Assembly (NCBI GenBank): GCA_958298945.1
Contig: OY282610.1
Span: 23,522,233 to 23,586,232, forward strand
From: Atherix ibis
Taxonomy: Eukaryota > Arthropoda > Insecta > Diptera > Athericidae
DNA length: 64,000 nt
Direction of reading: 5' to 3'
In this document: positions 1 through 12,595 of the stretch, piece by piece
How positions within the stretch are numbered: position 1 is the stretch's first letter
Layout of the letters: every line of letters starts with the position of its first letter
The notes under the pieces: generated by a model
Told to the model about the DNA's origin: nothing
Seen by the model: only the letters and a program-made list of their open reading frames with translations
The model's database searches: none
Position numbers and translations under genes: made by a program

Positions 1-300
1 ACAACTTGAATTTTTATACAAAAAATGATTTTAGGTGTAAAAAAAAATGTTTGGTATAAAGTTTGAATTTTGGTATAAAATAAAATTGAAATTTGGTATA
101 AAAATTGAATTTTAATATAAAAAAAATTATTTTCGGTATAAAAAATAAAATTTTTGGTATCAAAAATAGAATTTTGGTATAAAAAATTTGAGTTTTGGTA
201 TATAAACTTGAATTTTTGGAATAATAAAAAATTAAATTTTGATATATAAAAATGCTTTTCGATGAACAACTTGAATTTTGGTTTTGTACAAATAAAATTT
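1..300. repeat. Degenerate short tandem repeat, TTGGTATAAAA type
   Basis: About a dozen imperfect copies of a unit of roughly 20-25 bp built on TTTGGTATAAAA followed by an A/T spacer (often TTGAATTTT). Copies drift in spacing and sequence. The array begins at or before the left edge of the window, so its full length is unknown. No coding potential. Confidence 0.75.
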
Positions 301-2458
301 TTAATAGAATTTTTATATTTTGGACAAAATTTACTTAAGAATTGTACGCATAACCACAGTTTTTTGTTATCAAAATTGTCTACAGAAAAAAAAAATGAAA
401 AAAAGTGGAAACAAACAATAAATTTTTTTTGGTGAAAAATAAGAAGAAAAATATACACAAAAAGTGGCAAAGAGATAAGATCAGAAATGATATCAGACCG
501 AGTCTGATCGACAGAAAATCAAATAAATTCGAAATTTACGATGTTCTTTCATGATTAAAGCTGCAAGCAAATAAAAATTGAATATATTCAATTTGAACCC
601 CCCTCCCCCCTATTTCGGCCAGATAAAAAAAACGCGTGAAATCAAACTTCTGCAAAAATAAACACGAGTTTCTGAAAACAAGTCAAAAAAAAATAAACAA
701 GTTGACTTCTTTGAAAAAATCAAAAAATAAATAAATTAGTGATTAGTCGTGCGAAAAAGATAGAAAATAATACTTTCGGGGGAAAATATAAAAAAAAAAC
801 AGTATTCAATAAACTATAAGCCAATAAGAAGAGTATGGAAAATAAATAAAAACGAAAAGAAAAACAAAATCAAACTGAATTGGAAGATTTTTCGAATTTT
901 TATTAGAAGCGATTAACGACTGACGGATTACGAATTATTAATCCTGTTCAAGATGAGAATTTATGATTTTTTTTAAGGCAAAAAGTAATAATAATCGGTT
1001 CGCGGATGGCTTGTTCGGAATAACAAATAACGTAACGTGCGCTGTAATCACGTAACCGAAATAATAATTGGTCGAATAATGACAGTTGTACGAGCAATAC
1101 GTACACCACAGCTAGTTAATAAACCCAGCCATGACAGTATACGTATACGGAACATATTCGAACTGAATTCGCTAATTGCTAAAAGAAACGGACGGCAGCC
1201 CATTTTTGATAATAAATTTAAATTTAAGCTAAAAAAAAGAATTTCATAAAAAAAAAAATTCGGCAATAATAGAAGAAGACGCAATAAAAGAGACTGAAAG
1301 GGGAAAATACGATTAAACAAAAAAAGAAATGCCGAAGAAGAGGAGAGAGCGAAGAGGAAAATCAAAAAGAAGGAAAAAAAACAACAAAAGCTCAATTAAT
1401 GCGCCGTTACTGGTAACTTGAGCAATTCGATTGGTTTGGGTGGGTGCGTAAGCAGGACAGACTGACTATGTCAGTTAGCCGATGATCATTGGCGGCGGGG
1501 GCGTCTATCAAATTTAATGTTTTTTTCTTCTTCTTGTAGATGATTTTTTGGCTATTGTTTATCTCTAAGCTCTGACTGACCATACAAATTAATGATGACA
1601 AATGTGAAGAGAATGGAAATTATTTGATTAAAGAGAATTTATTTTTTGTTAGATTCTAAAAAAGAAAGAACAAAACGTAATAGAGACGACGGTGGAGAAG
1701 CGGATAAAAAAAAATTCATGTGCATATGACGAAATGAATAAAAAAATCCTTAAAAAAAAAATTAGAAGAAAAACACAAAAAATAGCTGAGGTGAAGACGA
1801 AAGAAAAAAAATCGTTTCCTTTTACCAGACAGCAATTGACAGATACTATCAACAATCAAAGTCTTTTGTGATATTTTTCCATTCGATTCTAAAGAAAAAC
1901 CAATAATGCTGATGATAGTGCGGGCCTCATAACATATCAATGTGGAATGTCATTGGCAGTAGTGTTGATGATAGTTAAGATAAAAAGTAGAATAGAGAAG
2001 ATAAAAACTCTCCAAATTTGGATATTATCTACAAAAAGAACTGTTGATGTTGGAATTTTTCAAATCTGACAAAATTCGGTACAATAGAAAAAATGAGGCA
2101 AACGACTTTTAAGAATTTCTCTATCAATCAGTAATTTTCTTTATCGGAATTCAATAATCTTTGAGATATTTTCGAAACGAAGGAATTCACACAATTTTGT
2201 TTCGAAAATACTTTTTCTACACTTTAGAGTTTATTTGTTTAGTTAAAAATAGAAAAATGAGGTTGTGTTGAGCTTACAAACCCTAATTGAAATACGCTAA
2301 ACTTCGTTTGCAGAAGTAGTTAATGTTTCGTTTTTAAAGATTTAAGTCGAAGCTGTATGTGGGAATTCAAGAAAGGAAAGACAACAACAAAAAATAATAT
2401 ATGAATATTAGGTCTTAATTTTGACAACAACAAAACAATAACAATCCTTAAACTTTTC
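301..2458. other. AT-rich stretch, no gene recognised
   Basis: Unique, A-rich sequence with many oligo-A runs. The small open frames here are rich in F, L, K and S, overlap on both strands, and match no family I recognise. A slightly less AT-rich patch lies at about 1030-1200 and another at 1400-1600. I see nothing functional in either. Confidence 0.6.
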
Positions 2459-2839
2459 ATGTTTGATTTGAATTTAATAAAAATAGTGTGCCATCCGGGC
2501 TTATTCTGGAAACTCAAGAGCATCGTTCCCTCTACCACTTTGTTAGTTCTAAAATCATTCTTTTCCACAAGACACTTCCAAGTAAGTGAATCTCTGCCAT
2601 ATTGGCTGGTGGTCTACAGGGAAGTTTACTTGGACCCATTCTCTACAACATCTATACATCCGATTTCCCAATCTGTTCCCACAACGACGTCTCTACTACA
2701 TACGCTGACGATACGCTCTGTCTTGCAGCTAGCAAAAATCCCTAGCATGCTTCCTGAGAAATTCTCCAAACTCAAATCCAAACCCTCCAGAACTGGTTTA
2801 CCAGGTGGAGAATAAAAGCTAACTTTTGCTCTTTCCCAT
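2459..2839 (+). pseudogene. Jockey-like non-LTR retrotransposon, reverse transcriptase fragment
   Basis: Decayed piece of a LINE reverse transcriptase, the enzyme that copies element RNA at a nicked chromosomal target. The frame starting at 2459 reads ...CHPGLFWKLKSIVPS... and FFSTRHFQVSESL, the Jockey-clade blocks before the catalytic loop. A frameshift near 2590 moves to a frame with AGGLQGSLLGPILYNIYTSD, the GxPQGSxLGPxLYNIY block, then TYADDTLCLA with the YADD catalytic motif, then two in-frame stops, then LQNWFTRWRIKAN, the LQxWFxxWRIKxN block. The PQG proline is replaced by L. Endonuclease, ORF1 and 5' end are absent here. Known: this order of blocks is typical of Jockey-clade ORF2. Inferred: it belongs with the C-terminal piece at 3316-3441, with a tandem array between. 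Surely dead. Confidence 0.88.
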
Positions 2840-2861
2840 GAACCATGAAATGAAAACCCAT

Positions 2862-3255
2862 ATGGCCGAGAACTATGGGGATCTACTAACCCTTCCCATT
2901 TTTATCGAAACTAATCCGTTCAGTCAAAAATACCCCGTAAAATTGTCGATGCTCAGTTTTGTGTTCGTAATTTGAACTTACGGACTAGAACTCTGGGGCT
3001 CTAATAACCCTTTCTATTTTCGTGGAATCCGATTTTTTTTAGTCAAAAAAATTGTCGCCACTTGTTTTTATGTTCGTAATTTGGACTTACATACTCGAAC
3101 GTTAGTGCTCTACTAAACCTTCCAATTCCCGTCGAAACCAATCCCTTCAGTCAAAAATACATCGTAAAATTGTTTTGCGTTCGTAAATTGGACTTACGGA
3201 CTATAAATTTGGGGCTTCACTAACCCTTTACATTTTCGTGGAATTCGTTTTTCGA
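2862..3255. repeat. Tandem array, period about 108 bp, inside the LINE relic
   Basis: Three to four copies of a unit containing GTTCGTAATTTGGACTTACGG, CTCTACTAACCCTTCC and a TCAGTCAAAAATAC block. The anchor ACTTAC occurs at 2976, 3085 and 3192, giving spacings of 109 and 107. The array lies exactly between the reverse transcriptase part and the C-terminal part of the same kind of retrotransposon, replacing the coding sequence expected there. Confidence 0.8.
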
Positions 3256-3315
3256 ATTCGCAATAGTTTTATTAATCATGATCTTTAAGTAAAATATGTT
3301 GTGTCTCATTATTGA

Positions 3316-3441
3316 AAGTGTCATTCTCGTCTTTCCAATCATACTAATCCCCTTGTTCGAGATCTATCCTCCACTTCCATCCCTAGTAACACTCCACCAA
3401 GACTTAAGAGTCACTTATCCCGTGACTTATTCAAATATTGA
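3316..3441 (+). pseudogene. Jockey-like ORF2 C-terminal end
   Basis: The frame reads RLSNHTNPLVRDLSSTS followed by IPSNTPPRLKSHLSRDLF and a TGA at 3439-3441. The HxNPLVRxLSS...PPRRLKRxWPRDL pattern is the characteristic extreme C terminus of Jockey-clade ORF2. The upstream limit is a TGA at 3313-3315 in the same frame. AT-rich sequence to about 3590 is probably the 3' untranslated part of the element, though I cannot see a clear poly-A end or target-site duplication. Same strand and clade as the reverse transcriptase fragment about 480 bp upstream, so most likely one element. Confidence 0.82.
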
Positions 3442-4624
3442 GTCTTAACATAAGCTTACGCGACCAACTGTAATTTTGCTCGATGTTTACTCCCTATAAC
3501 CGTTAACGTTAATTAATACTATTATCTAAATATGCTTGTTACTATTTAGTAGTTTCAGGTAGCTATCTATAAAAATTGAAAAAAGACTTCACAGTAAAAA
3601 TAGGAAATGCCAACAAAAAAAAATTAGCTGATCAAATGTCAATGATTAGATGTTAAGATCACCACTGTAGCGAGCGTCGCGCCATCTATGTAAACAGTTC
3701 CTTAAAGTAGTGTGATTCCATCGATTATGGAGTATATGTTAAATACAGATAATTATAGTGCCAACTTGGAGCCAAAAAATATAACCTTAAAACTATGTAA
3801 AAATATAAAGTCATTGGAGCCCCCATCGGAAAGTACGAGTAATTAGACGACCGCCATTGAAACGTCATTCTAATCACAACTAATCGTGTATGTTTACATT
3901 GAATTTGGCACAAGAATTTTTCAGTTTTTTTAAGCGCTTAATTTAAGAAGTATAATATTTTAAAAAATGTCAAAACTACAAATTGTAGGAGAAAATAACC
4001 TACGCCCAACAAATGGAACGTTCTTAGCTGCATAAGTAAAAAATAGATGTCAGGTACACCTGCTCAAATTTTTGTATTTCGGTTCGTTATCCAAATTTTA
4101 GTAATATTTTTAAGTGAATTTGGATTATTTTTTTCATTTCGAAAGTGAACAACACGGTTTATAGTTCAATTTTAAGCTAATAGGTGGCTAATTGGTGTCA
4201 GAGATGGTTCGGGTTCATTGCAATTGATCGGGATTTTTTTATTTCAATAAAATTCGTATGCATATAGGACGATAGTCTATTCTCATACTCCAACGTATAA
4301 GCGTATGCTTAAAGATGCCCTACGGAATGAGAAAACTCAAGGGGCATTTTTTACATGTTTCTCCGGCGGTGGGTTTTTGAACTAATCCAATCAGGCGTTC
4401 TTCGATTCGGTTTTAATTTTGTATTAAAATTTAACTAACCCACCATATTTTTTGTACAAGATGTTTTTAGAGAGCTCACGTTTCTGAGAGTAAGAGCGAA
4501 TGCATGTTGCTGAAGGGCATACTGGGTCGAAGAAGGCGACCGAATGTGAGAATGAGGAGTGCTCCACTGAGGTATTCTCGGTGTGTGCGTGAGTGAGTGC
4601 CTGAATTTCGAAACCCATTTGGAA
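3442..4624. other. Stretch without recognised gene
   Basis: Unique sequence after the LINE end. It holds GTCGCGCCATCTATG near 3677, a weak relative of the CTCF-like motif abundant later in the window. I see no coding region. Confidence 0.55.
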
Positions 4625-4995
4625 CACTTCAGACGGCAAGTAGGTTGGGCCTCTGGATGTCCTCAGGGTAATGAGCAAGGAATGAGGTATTTGAAGTACG
4701 GTGCTTATGCTTGTTCTTCATTGAGAACGGTCCTTACCGATGCAATGCAGGTCTTAATAGGAGAAGTCCCGCGGCTGCTCCGTAGAAGTATACTCTAGCG
4801 GATGCGGCTTGGCATTGCATTGGCGGAAGGCTGTCCTATTCGAAATGAGGAAATTCAAGATCTTGGAGAGTATCAATGCCGGGCTCTGGTGCTGGAGAGA
4901 ATGGATGAGATCTGGCAGAAGCGGTAGGATGACAGTTTGAATGGGAAATGGACCGATAGGTTCATCTCATGTGTCAGGGGTGAACCTATCGGTCC
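4625..4995 (+). pseudogene. R1/LOA-type non-LTR retrotransposon, ORF2 C-terminal fragment
   Basis: One reading frame, broken by stops at 4796-4798 and near 4926, carries two blocks typical of the region after the reverse transcriptase in R1/LOA-type LINEs. One is SSLRTVLTDAMQVLIGEVP, matching the RxAYRTVSxxAxxVxxGxxP pattern. The other is ERMDEIWQKR, a stop, then DDSLNGKWTDRFI, matching the WQxRWDxxxxGRWTxxLIP pattern, with the stop where tryptophan is expected. The second block is embedded in the inverted duplication at 4938-5034. The fragment is clearly not the Jockey element at 2459-3441: the motifs differ. The less AT-rich sequence to about 5170 is probably its 3' end. Clade assignment is less sure than identity as a LINE. 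Confidence 0.75.
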
Positions 4996-5034
4996 ATTTC
5001 CCATTCAGGGGTGAACCTATCGGTCCATTTCCCA
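4938..5034. repeat. Perfect 27-bp inverted repeat plus 31-bp direct duplication
   Basis: Positions 4938-4964 and 4981-5007 are perfect reverse complements over 27 bp with a 16-bp loop. A second copy of the right arm follows at 5012-5034, produced by a direct duplication of period 31 (4975-5005 and 5006-5034). The arm sequence encodes the GKWTDRF part of the LINE fragment, so retrotransposon coding sequence has been duplicated in inverted and then direct orientation. Confidence 0.95.
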
Positions 5035-8000
5035 GAATCGGATGAGGCGCCTTAATCTGCAATGGGGTGTCTGTGGTTGATACCCACATTGCGGGTATGT
5101 TCTCTGGACCGCTGGTGGGAGATACCAGTAATTATCTCGGGCGCTGTCACTACTAATGATAGCAGAGGTTTAGATAGGACTCGCCACAAAATCAGCTAAT
5201 AAAGTTTGCTGGTGCGTCGATTGTGCGTCGCTCAATTCCTATACTCGGAGGCGACCCGTGGTATTATGTCTAATGATAGGCAGTACTTACTATACAAAAT
5301 TTTATTGTTAACCAAAAGGGACAACTTCATTCTCATAGTTTCTCCAAAATTTTCTTTCTTATTAAGTGCCGATTTTCTTCGAAATAATTAATTATGAAAA
5401 CTATTCGAAAATAAATGCTCGTCAATAAAAAGCCAACTGAGTTATTTCAAGAATATTTTTCCGTATTAAAATGTTAGTGTGAAGCTAATAAAAAATTTGA
5501 TTTGTGAGAAATGTTTTTTTTTACCTTTCAGAATTTTAAGATTTCTTTCTTTTCAACTTTGTTGCGCAAAGTTGTTCGTTCAAAAATCCTTTTCCTGATA
5601 AAACGAAACGAAATTTTTCAAATTCAGTTAATTTCACTAATCAACAATAAAATTTATTTCGGAACTTTTTCAAAGTATTGCGCACATTTACAGGCGTTCC
5701 GTTAAAGTTTTCGTTTTGTTGATTTTGTTTAATTTTGTGGATGACGTTTTTGTGAATAATTTTCATCCAACGAAGCCGACAAAAAAAAACTATTTAAGCG
5801 AAATTATTTACTTCCATTTATGGGGTTTCGCTGAAATTCTCATTTTAATGTTTAATTAAAATCGATCCTTAAAGGAAAGGCCATAATTCGTTAAACTTGA
5901 GAATTCACACTTTACCAATAAGAAACTTTGCGAACGAAACGTGAAATGCGAAATCCTGAAAAACTTTACACTCTTTTCCTGTACAGTTTCACGTTCCTTT
6001 AGCATTGAGCTCCTCTGTAGCTTCTCAGTCCTTTACTCCTTCACGTTCCTTTACGGCTTCCAGCTCCTATTTACTGACAACTGGTAGAGTCCATCCTGTC
6101 CATAAAGAAAGTGTGGGCTTGCTTTGTTGTTCTATTTCGAAAGTCTTTTATTACAACACATAACCGACGACCTCCCTAACCTCCCCCCCCCCTCCCCGTT
6201 ATGGGTTGAATATAATCATAAACATTACCGACATAGTGTTAAATTCCAATTAAGAGCATTCAATTCTAATGAATTCCTTTTGAATATATCCGAAACCAGT
6301 TTCGGTATTGTTCGGTTGCCAATCAAACTTGTCTTGGTGAAAATTTCAAATTCAATATTAAACTTTCAATTTGAATTGACGCAACTGAAGAATCCAAAAT
6401 GACTTAATTCATAGCATTTGGGCTGAACGGTGCAAATGGTAATTGAAAATGAGTTCTAAAATCCATCTCAACTCATCTTTCTAATTGCATCCTGTCGATG
6501 TGATTTAAGAAATTTGTTTCATGTAATTTGGGGACGTAATTAATTTCGAATTGAATTAATTCATGAGATGTAAAATGGGGAATGCCATAAGAAGAGCATT
6601 GCATTGGAGACACTAGTGCAATCGTGCATCAAAATTTTAAATTTAATCATTTCACATTCGAATAAGAAAAGGGCACATTTTTTTTATTAGGGAATGTGCC
6701 TTCTTGGGTCCTTAATCGTTGGGGGGATGTTAAAAAAAGTATTGGTCGCGAATGGGAAGGATTTTTCTGCCCTAATGAAAATGACCCATTCAGCCGAGGA
6801 CGGTCTTAAGATTTAACAACAGAAAAAAAAGAAGCCACTTTACAAAATTCACCTGAAACTATCTCATATCGCGTTCATCATATCCAACATCCAAGAAGAT
6901 TGCAAATAGCTAAAGGATTCTCGGTGGTAGGGATAAATGGGGGTGAGGGTTAGCTCTGTAATTTTTTAATATCATATGGAAATTTATTTGCAAAGAGAAG
7001 GGCTTTACTTTCTTCTTTTAGTTCCGTAAAAAGAGTGGGTTATTGTCTAGGAATGATCTGCTTTCTGGTGGCAAAGCAGGAAGAACGAAAAAAGAAACAA
7101 AAGCAAAATGACGTCTCCATTTGGCTCAATTAAATATGACACAATCGAATGCTGATCTATTCATTCATGTAGCATAAGAAAAAAAACTGTCTTAACTCTT
7201 GACTTTCACCTTCTTTGGCTAGCTAGCAATTGAAGCGATTCTCATTCCTCACATCTCAATGTGTTGACGTATCCTGAAAGAAAAATTGTATTTATCGATT
7301 TTGTTTAGTTTCTGTTGTTGCGCCAAAAAAATCCTTGGGAGATCGCTTTGCGAAGCACTACTTCGGCTCTTATTATCTTGGAGAGAAATTATTGGTTGGA
7401 ATTGTTATCTTCTTCCTATTCAGTACAAGACCAATTTCGTTTTTCTGCTGCGCTTTGCCAATATTTATCGTAAAAAGAGGAAGCAATATTTCGCCTTGTT
7501 CAGATAGTAGATATTGTTCCAAAGGAGTAACGACTGCTGGCCCCATTTTGTCCGTACGTGGTTAGAGCAGATATTAGAATCGAACGGGGCTGTATACAAA
7601 ACGCATTTGAATGCAGTGAAAGATAAACAGGAAAGCAAACGCAAATAAATCACAAGTGGTGAGCACTAGCATTCAGGATTGAGTACCCAACCAAGCATCC
7701 TGAAAGCCAATGGAGTATAGGCAGAAGCGTGGAAAGAGCTAGAAGCGAGATAAATGCCAGCAGGAGAACAAAGGAAAATTGTATGGGACGGGGGAACAGT
7801 CTTCACATAACAATTCCCCATTCCGTATGACTGGGCAACTTTAGGCATTGCAATGCGATTCGATTGAATTGCAACGAATGCGACTGGAATACGATTAAAT
7901 TGCGCTACAAACTACTGTGCATGTCCAGCTCTGTGGCCCAATAGTTGTTAAGGCATCCTTCCTAGCACGTATCATCCATTACCGCACATGTTGGATAAGG

Positions 8001-9059
8001 AAAAAGGGCCGAAGCTGCTCGAATGTTGGTCGCAGTCAGTTGGAAAGCATTGGTCGATTGCATTGCCTCGATACGAATCCCATATGCCAACGCTTGATTA
8101 CTCAACAACCGCACAAAAGCTGCTATTCAACTCGTGCATCTGCTCCTGTTGTCCTCAATCACAATTCCGTATCCCGTTCCCATTCCTAAACGAGTACAAC
8201 TGCTCTCGATATTTAATGAGCATTCTAATCTCATCGATATCGATTCAGTCATCCAATCACCGGCCTTAGGGCCACTCTAGTCTCTACACATATTATAGTC
8301 CAATGAGCTCTTGTTTGCCAACATCAAGTGGTGCATGCTAACACCAGCAATCAACCGAACCCAATCATTTTGCTTTGCATTCGGTCTTTATTGGTGATCC
8401 CCTTTGGGGATTTTCTTCGATTTAACAGCCCCCCCTCCCCCCATTCGTTGTTATTCGTTCTTACTTTTGATTGTTGTTAGTTTCATTGTGTGAATGTTGG
8501 TTGATGCTAAATTATGTGAAAACGGAATCGTGCTGGATTGATTCTGGTTTTGGTTCTGGTTCTGATTCTGATTCTGATTAAGATTTTGTTTCCAACTCAG
8601 ATTCGAATTCGCCAAAAATCCCTTCAAGATTATTCTTTGGTCTTTGGAACTTTTCTGTTTTCTGTTCTTTCTTTCGTTTTCTTCCTGTTTCGATTTGAAG
8701 AAGTACCAATGAGGGCAGCTGTCACAATGAAAACCTGTACGATAAGAAAAAGAATTTCCACACGAAATGCTTCTAAAGAATTTAGATGGACTTGAGGAGC
8801 AAATAATACAAAGAACTTTGCAGGTTGATTTTTACCAAAAAGAGATGGATTTTTTTTACTGATAGCTTAGGATTCTTTAGAATTCTTTAGAATTATTTGG
8901 CAGGACTTTGTGGATTTACCGTGTCTGAATATTTTTAAACATTTATGTTGGTTGGTATTACGAGTAAAAAGAAAACTTTAATCAACTTTGATCTTATAAA
9001 ATTTGAACACACTTTACAGCTTCATTTATAATTCTATACAAACTCAAATAGACAAAGTT
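5035..9059. other. Long stretch without recognised gene
   Basis: Unique sequence. The likely LINE 3' end runs to about 5170. C-rich runs occur near 6183-6193 and 8431-8442. A short hexamer-like repeat (GATTCTG/GGTTCTG units) lies at about 8538-8582. The region 7500-8330 is less AT-rich than its surroundings and has open frames of up to 93 codons on the plus strand (7917-8189 and 7988-8269). They overlap each other in different frames and match nothing I know, so I do not call them genes. Confidence 0.5.
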
Positions 9060-9765
9060 CTTCAGTTTTTACTTAAGGCCATATTAACTCAATCTGCCCG
9101 TGTGTCCATAAATACTCACTTTTCGGTAAGTCCATAAATGCTCAGCTATGATAAGTTCATAAATGTTTAATATTCTTAAGTCTACTAACACCGAAAATTG
9201 TCTTAAGTGCTCAGTTTTTATAATTTTATAAAGGGCCAAAAATTGTTGTAAGTCCATAAGTGCTCCGTATTTTTAAGCCCACAAATACCGACTTCTGTTA
9301 GCTCAAAAGTGCTTAATTAGAGAATCTCCAAAATTGCTCCATTTTTATATTTTTATAAATGCACAAAAATTGTAGTAAGTCCATAAGTGCTCTGTATTTT
9401 TAAGCCCACAAATACCGACTTTTGTTAGCCCAAAAGTGCTTAATTAGAGAATCTCCAAAACTGCTCAGTTCTTATAATTTTATAAATGGCCAAAAATGGT
9501 GGTAAGTCCATAAGTGCTCAATATTTTTAAGCCCATAAACACCGACGTCTGTTAGTCCAAAAGAGCTTGTTTACAGAACCACCAAAACTGCTCAGTTTTT
9601 ATAAATTTATAATCGCCCAAAAATTGTGGTAGGTCCATAAATGCTCAGCATTTTTAAGCCCACAAATACCGACTTCTGTTAGCCCAAAGGTGCTTGGTTG
9701 CAGAAACTCCAAAACTGCTCAGTTTTTATAATTTTATAAGTGCACAAAAATAACTGCTCACTTGT
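9060..9765. repeat. Tandem array, period 127 bp
   Basis: At least five copies. The anchor GTAAGTCCATAAGTGCTC (GTAGGTCC in the last) occurs at 9126, 9248, 9375, 9502 and 9629, giving spacings of 122, 127, 127 and 127. Each unit also holds TTTTTAAGCCCACAAATACCGAC and TCTCCAAAACTGCTCAG segments. The first and last copies are the most degenerate, the usual pattern for unequal exchange. No open frame spans the array. Confidence 0.92.
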
Positions 9766-11675
9766 GGTTAGTCGAAACATTCTCAATTCTCTTACAGTAT
9801 CGATAACCTATGAAATTGGTTAAAAACTTCTCTCGTCCACACATTCCTTATTTGAGAACTTTCAGTTCAAAATGTTTAGTGATAAGCAGAGACTACGAAC
9901 AATACTGAAGACATTAAGATCTCCATTCTTCCAGTTACGAGCACAACTAAATTCGAATTGTCTATTGAAAAATTGTTCCTTTGAGTGCAGAAGCTTCTAT
10001 CGGCATACACTCAATTTTTTTTTCCTAATTTTACCATCAATAAATACGAATGTTATCGTCCCTCGTTCCCCGCAGTACCCCTTCTTGGCACATGCTTTCT
10101 CCAATTTCAGTTCTACTATCAGCAAAATACAATGGAGGCAATTGTTTTTGTGATCGTTCGAAATAATCTGCCAACATTATTCGAATATCGTTAATAGGCA
10201 GCCGCTTTGACAAAAACGATAGTCCATTAGTCACTAAATATGCAGCAATTGGCATTGTTCGCAGCATCATCAGTCACTGACATCCCCACAAATTATCCAC
10301 TTTTTATCGCCCGCTTCCCAAAAACCATTCTTCCAACTATTCAGCATAGTTTTTGGTGAATTGGTGAATAGCCCAACCAACAATGTCGGATCGTAAAAGC
10401 GATTCTTAACCAATTACCTCACTCCCTCGACCCGAATATGTCGAGCACATTCGAAGCCGAACTGGTCGCCATTTAATTTCATTCATTTCTGGTTCAATTT
10501 TCACATTTCGTTTTTAATTTGAAAAGACAATCAAATTATAATTAAATCGAATAAACACCAGAGAAAAGAACAATTAAAAAAAAATGGTGAAAATAGGAAA
10601 AAGCCTCGTCGAAGATAATTACCAATGCAAACGGAAAACTGAAATGAATTAAATCAATTTGTGTGCGCATACTGGGCGCGGTGGGATGTCATCGTTTAAT
10701 GGACGGGGTTTGCGGCCATAGAGCATATGGTGGCGACCAATTTAAAAATGGCGTTTTTCGGATAGAAAATCCATATTGACGCGCGCTTTTGGCCGCATTT
10801 TTAACGGGCAACAATATTGTTATTATGTGATTGAGAGAATGCGTATAACTGTTTGCCGCCACAAAAATTTAAACGTGTATGTGTAAGTGTGTGTGTATGT
10901 GTTTGCGTGTGCGTATAGTTTTGGCGAAGTGACTGTTGAGGAAGATCCAACCAAAAACCGGGGGGATGGGGTTGAACGGAATCCAAAGTCAAATTTGTTT
11001 TGGAATTTTCAATTTTTTTTCCCTCTTTCGAAGCGGCAATAATTTTGAGGTTATGCTCCGAAAAAGCGCCAACATTCAAAAATTGCAAAATAATTGCATT
11101 ATGAACTCGTTTCGGTGTGTGCTGATGTTTTTTTAATGTTTTCCTTAAATTTATTTATTCATTTATGAAAAATGTTAGCATTGCAAATAGAATCAAAAAC
11201 GAATAGAAAATAAAATACAATCGAAATGAGAAAATTATGAAAATGTACTTTCGAGTTGATGGGCACAAAATCTGGCGTCATCAAATCGAGTAAATTCTTA
11301 TGGAAATAAATTTTACAGCTTTCGGAGACCTAAATAAAAAGCAAAAACCATGAATCGAAATTCATTTATAATCCTTGTTGAGCAAGCAGCTTTACTCCTT
11401 CTTTTAGCTTTTTTTTCTCGTTATATTTTTTTATTAAAATAAGCTTTTTATTTTTGAACATTTTACTACAATTTTTTTTTTTGGAATAACTGAAATTTTC
11501 TGATCAATAAATTTATCTCTGACCAAAAAAAAATAATTTAATTATGGTGACGAACATTGTTTAAAAGTTTCTGATGTGAAAATTAGTTTTAAAAAAATCT
11601 TGACGTCGAATTATCAAAATTGAAAAATTGATGCTTAAATCCTAAAGGAAATATGCTTAAATAAAGCAATTTGCG
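9766..11675. other. Stretch without recognised gene
   Basis: Unique sequence with less AT-rich patches at about 10030-10300 and 10640-10980. A GT-rich simple stretch (GTGTATGTGTAAGTGTGTGTG type) lies at about 10876-10917. Overlapping open frames on both strands (for example 9872-10153 plus and 10037-10270 minus) have no recognisable motif. Confidence 0.5.
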
Positions 11676-12595
11676 AACAAAATGTTGAGGCTAAAATTTT
11701 AAAAGACGGAAATTGCTACAAAAATCCTTCAGCCGAAATATTGAAACGTTCGGAGACAATTTATCGAAAGGATACGAAAATCCCGGGACCAATTTGGTAA
11801 AATGATACTAAAGTTCTGGGGCCACCGCATTAAAAGGAAACAAAAAAAAATTAGAAAAAGGCTGCAAGAATTCTGGATCCAAAGATACACAAATTTTGGG
11901 GCCACCGTAAGAGAAGGATGCGAAAATCTTGGGGCTAATTTATCGAAAGGATACGAAAATTCTGGGACCAATTGAGCAAAAGGATACGAAAATCCTGGGG
12001 CCAATTTATCGGAAGCATACGAACATTTCGGGACCAATTGAGCAAAAGGATACGAAAATCCTGGGGCCAATTTATCGGAAGGATACGAAAATTTCGGGAC
12101 CAATTTATCGAAAGGATATGAAGATCCTGGGGCCAATTGAGTAAAAGGATACGAAGAACCTGGGGACAATTTAGCAAAACGATACGAAAATTCGGAGTTC
12201 AATTTAGCAAAAGGATACGAAAACCCTACGGCTAATTCATCGGAAGAATAGGAAAATTCTGGGGCCAATACACGTATAGCGAAAGGGTACGAAAATTCCG
12301 GGACCAATTTATCGAAAGGATAGGAAAATTCCGTGACCAATTGAGCAAAAGGATAGGAAAAGTCTGGGTGTCATTTAGCAAAAGAATACGAAAATCCTGA
12401 GTGCAATTTAGCAAAAGGATACGAAAATTCTAGAGCCAATTTATTGAAAGCATGCGAAAATTCCGGGACCAATTAAGGAAAAGGATACGAAGATCCCGGT
12501 GCCAATTTACCAAAAGGATACAAAAATCCTGGGGCCACAGTATCAAAATAATACAAAAATCCTGGGACCAATTTACTAAAAGGATACGAAGTCAG
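11676..12595. repeat. 33-bp minisatellite array 1, open on both strands
   Basis: About 26 imperfect copies of a 33-bp unit such as AAAGGATACGAAAATTCTGG plus GACCAATTTATCG. Because 33 bp is 11 codons, a frame that is open in one unit stays open. The minus strand has a 203-codon open frame at 11729-12340 made of an 11-residue repeat like SYPFDKLVPEF. The plus strand has 71 codons at 11929-12144 with repeats like DTKILGPIYRK. Further minus-strand frames lie at 11935-12177, 12232-12414 and 12473-12805. Two spacer variants alternate (TTTATCGAAA and TTGAGCAAAA). Some units deviate in length, breaking the frames. I see no promoter, splice sites or conserved flanking domain, so the frames are most simply a by-product of the period. 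Confidence 0.9.
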
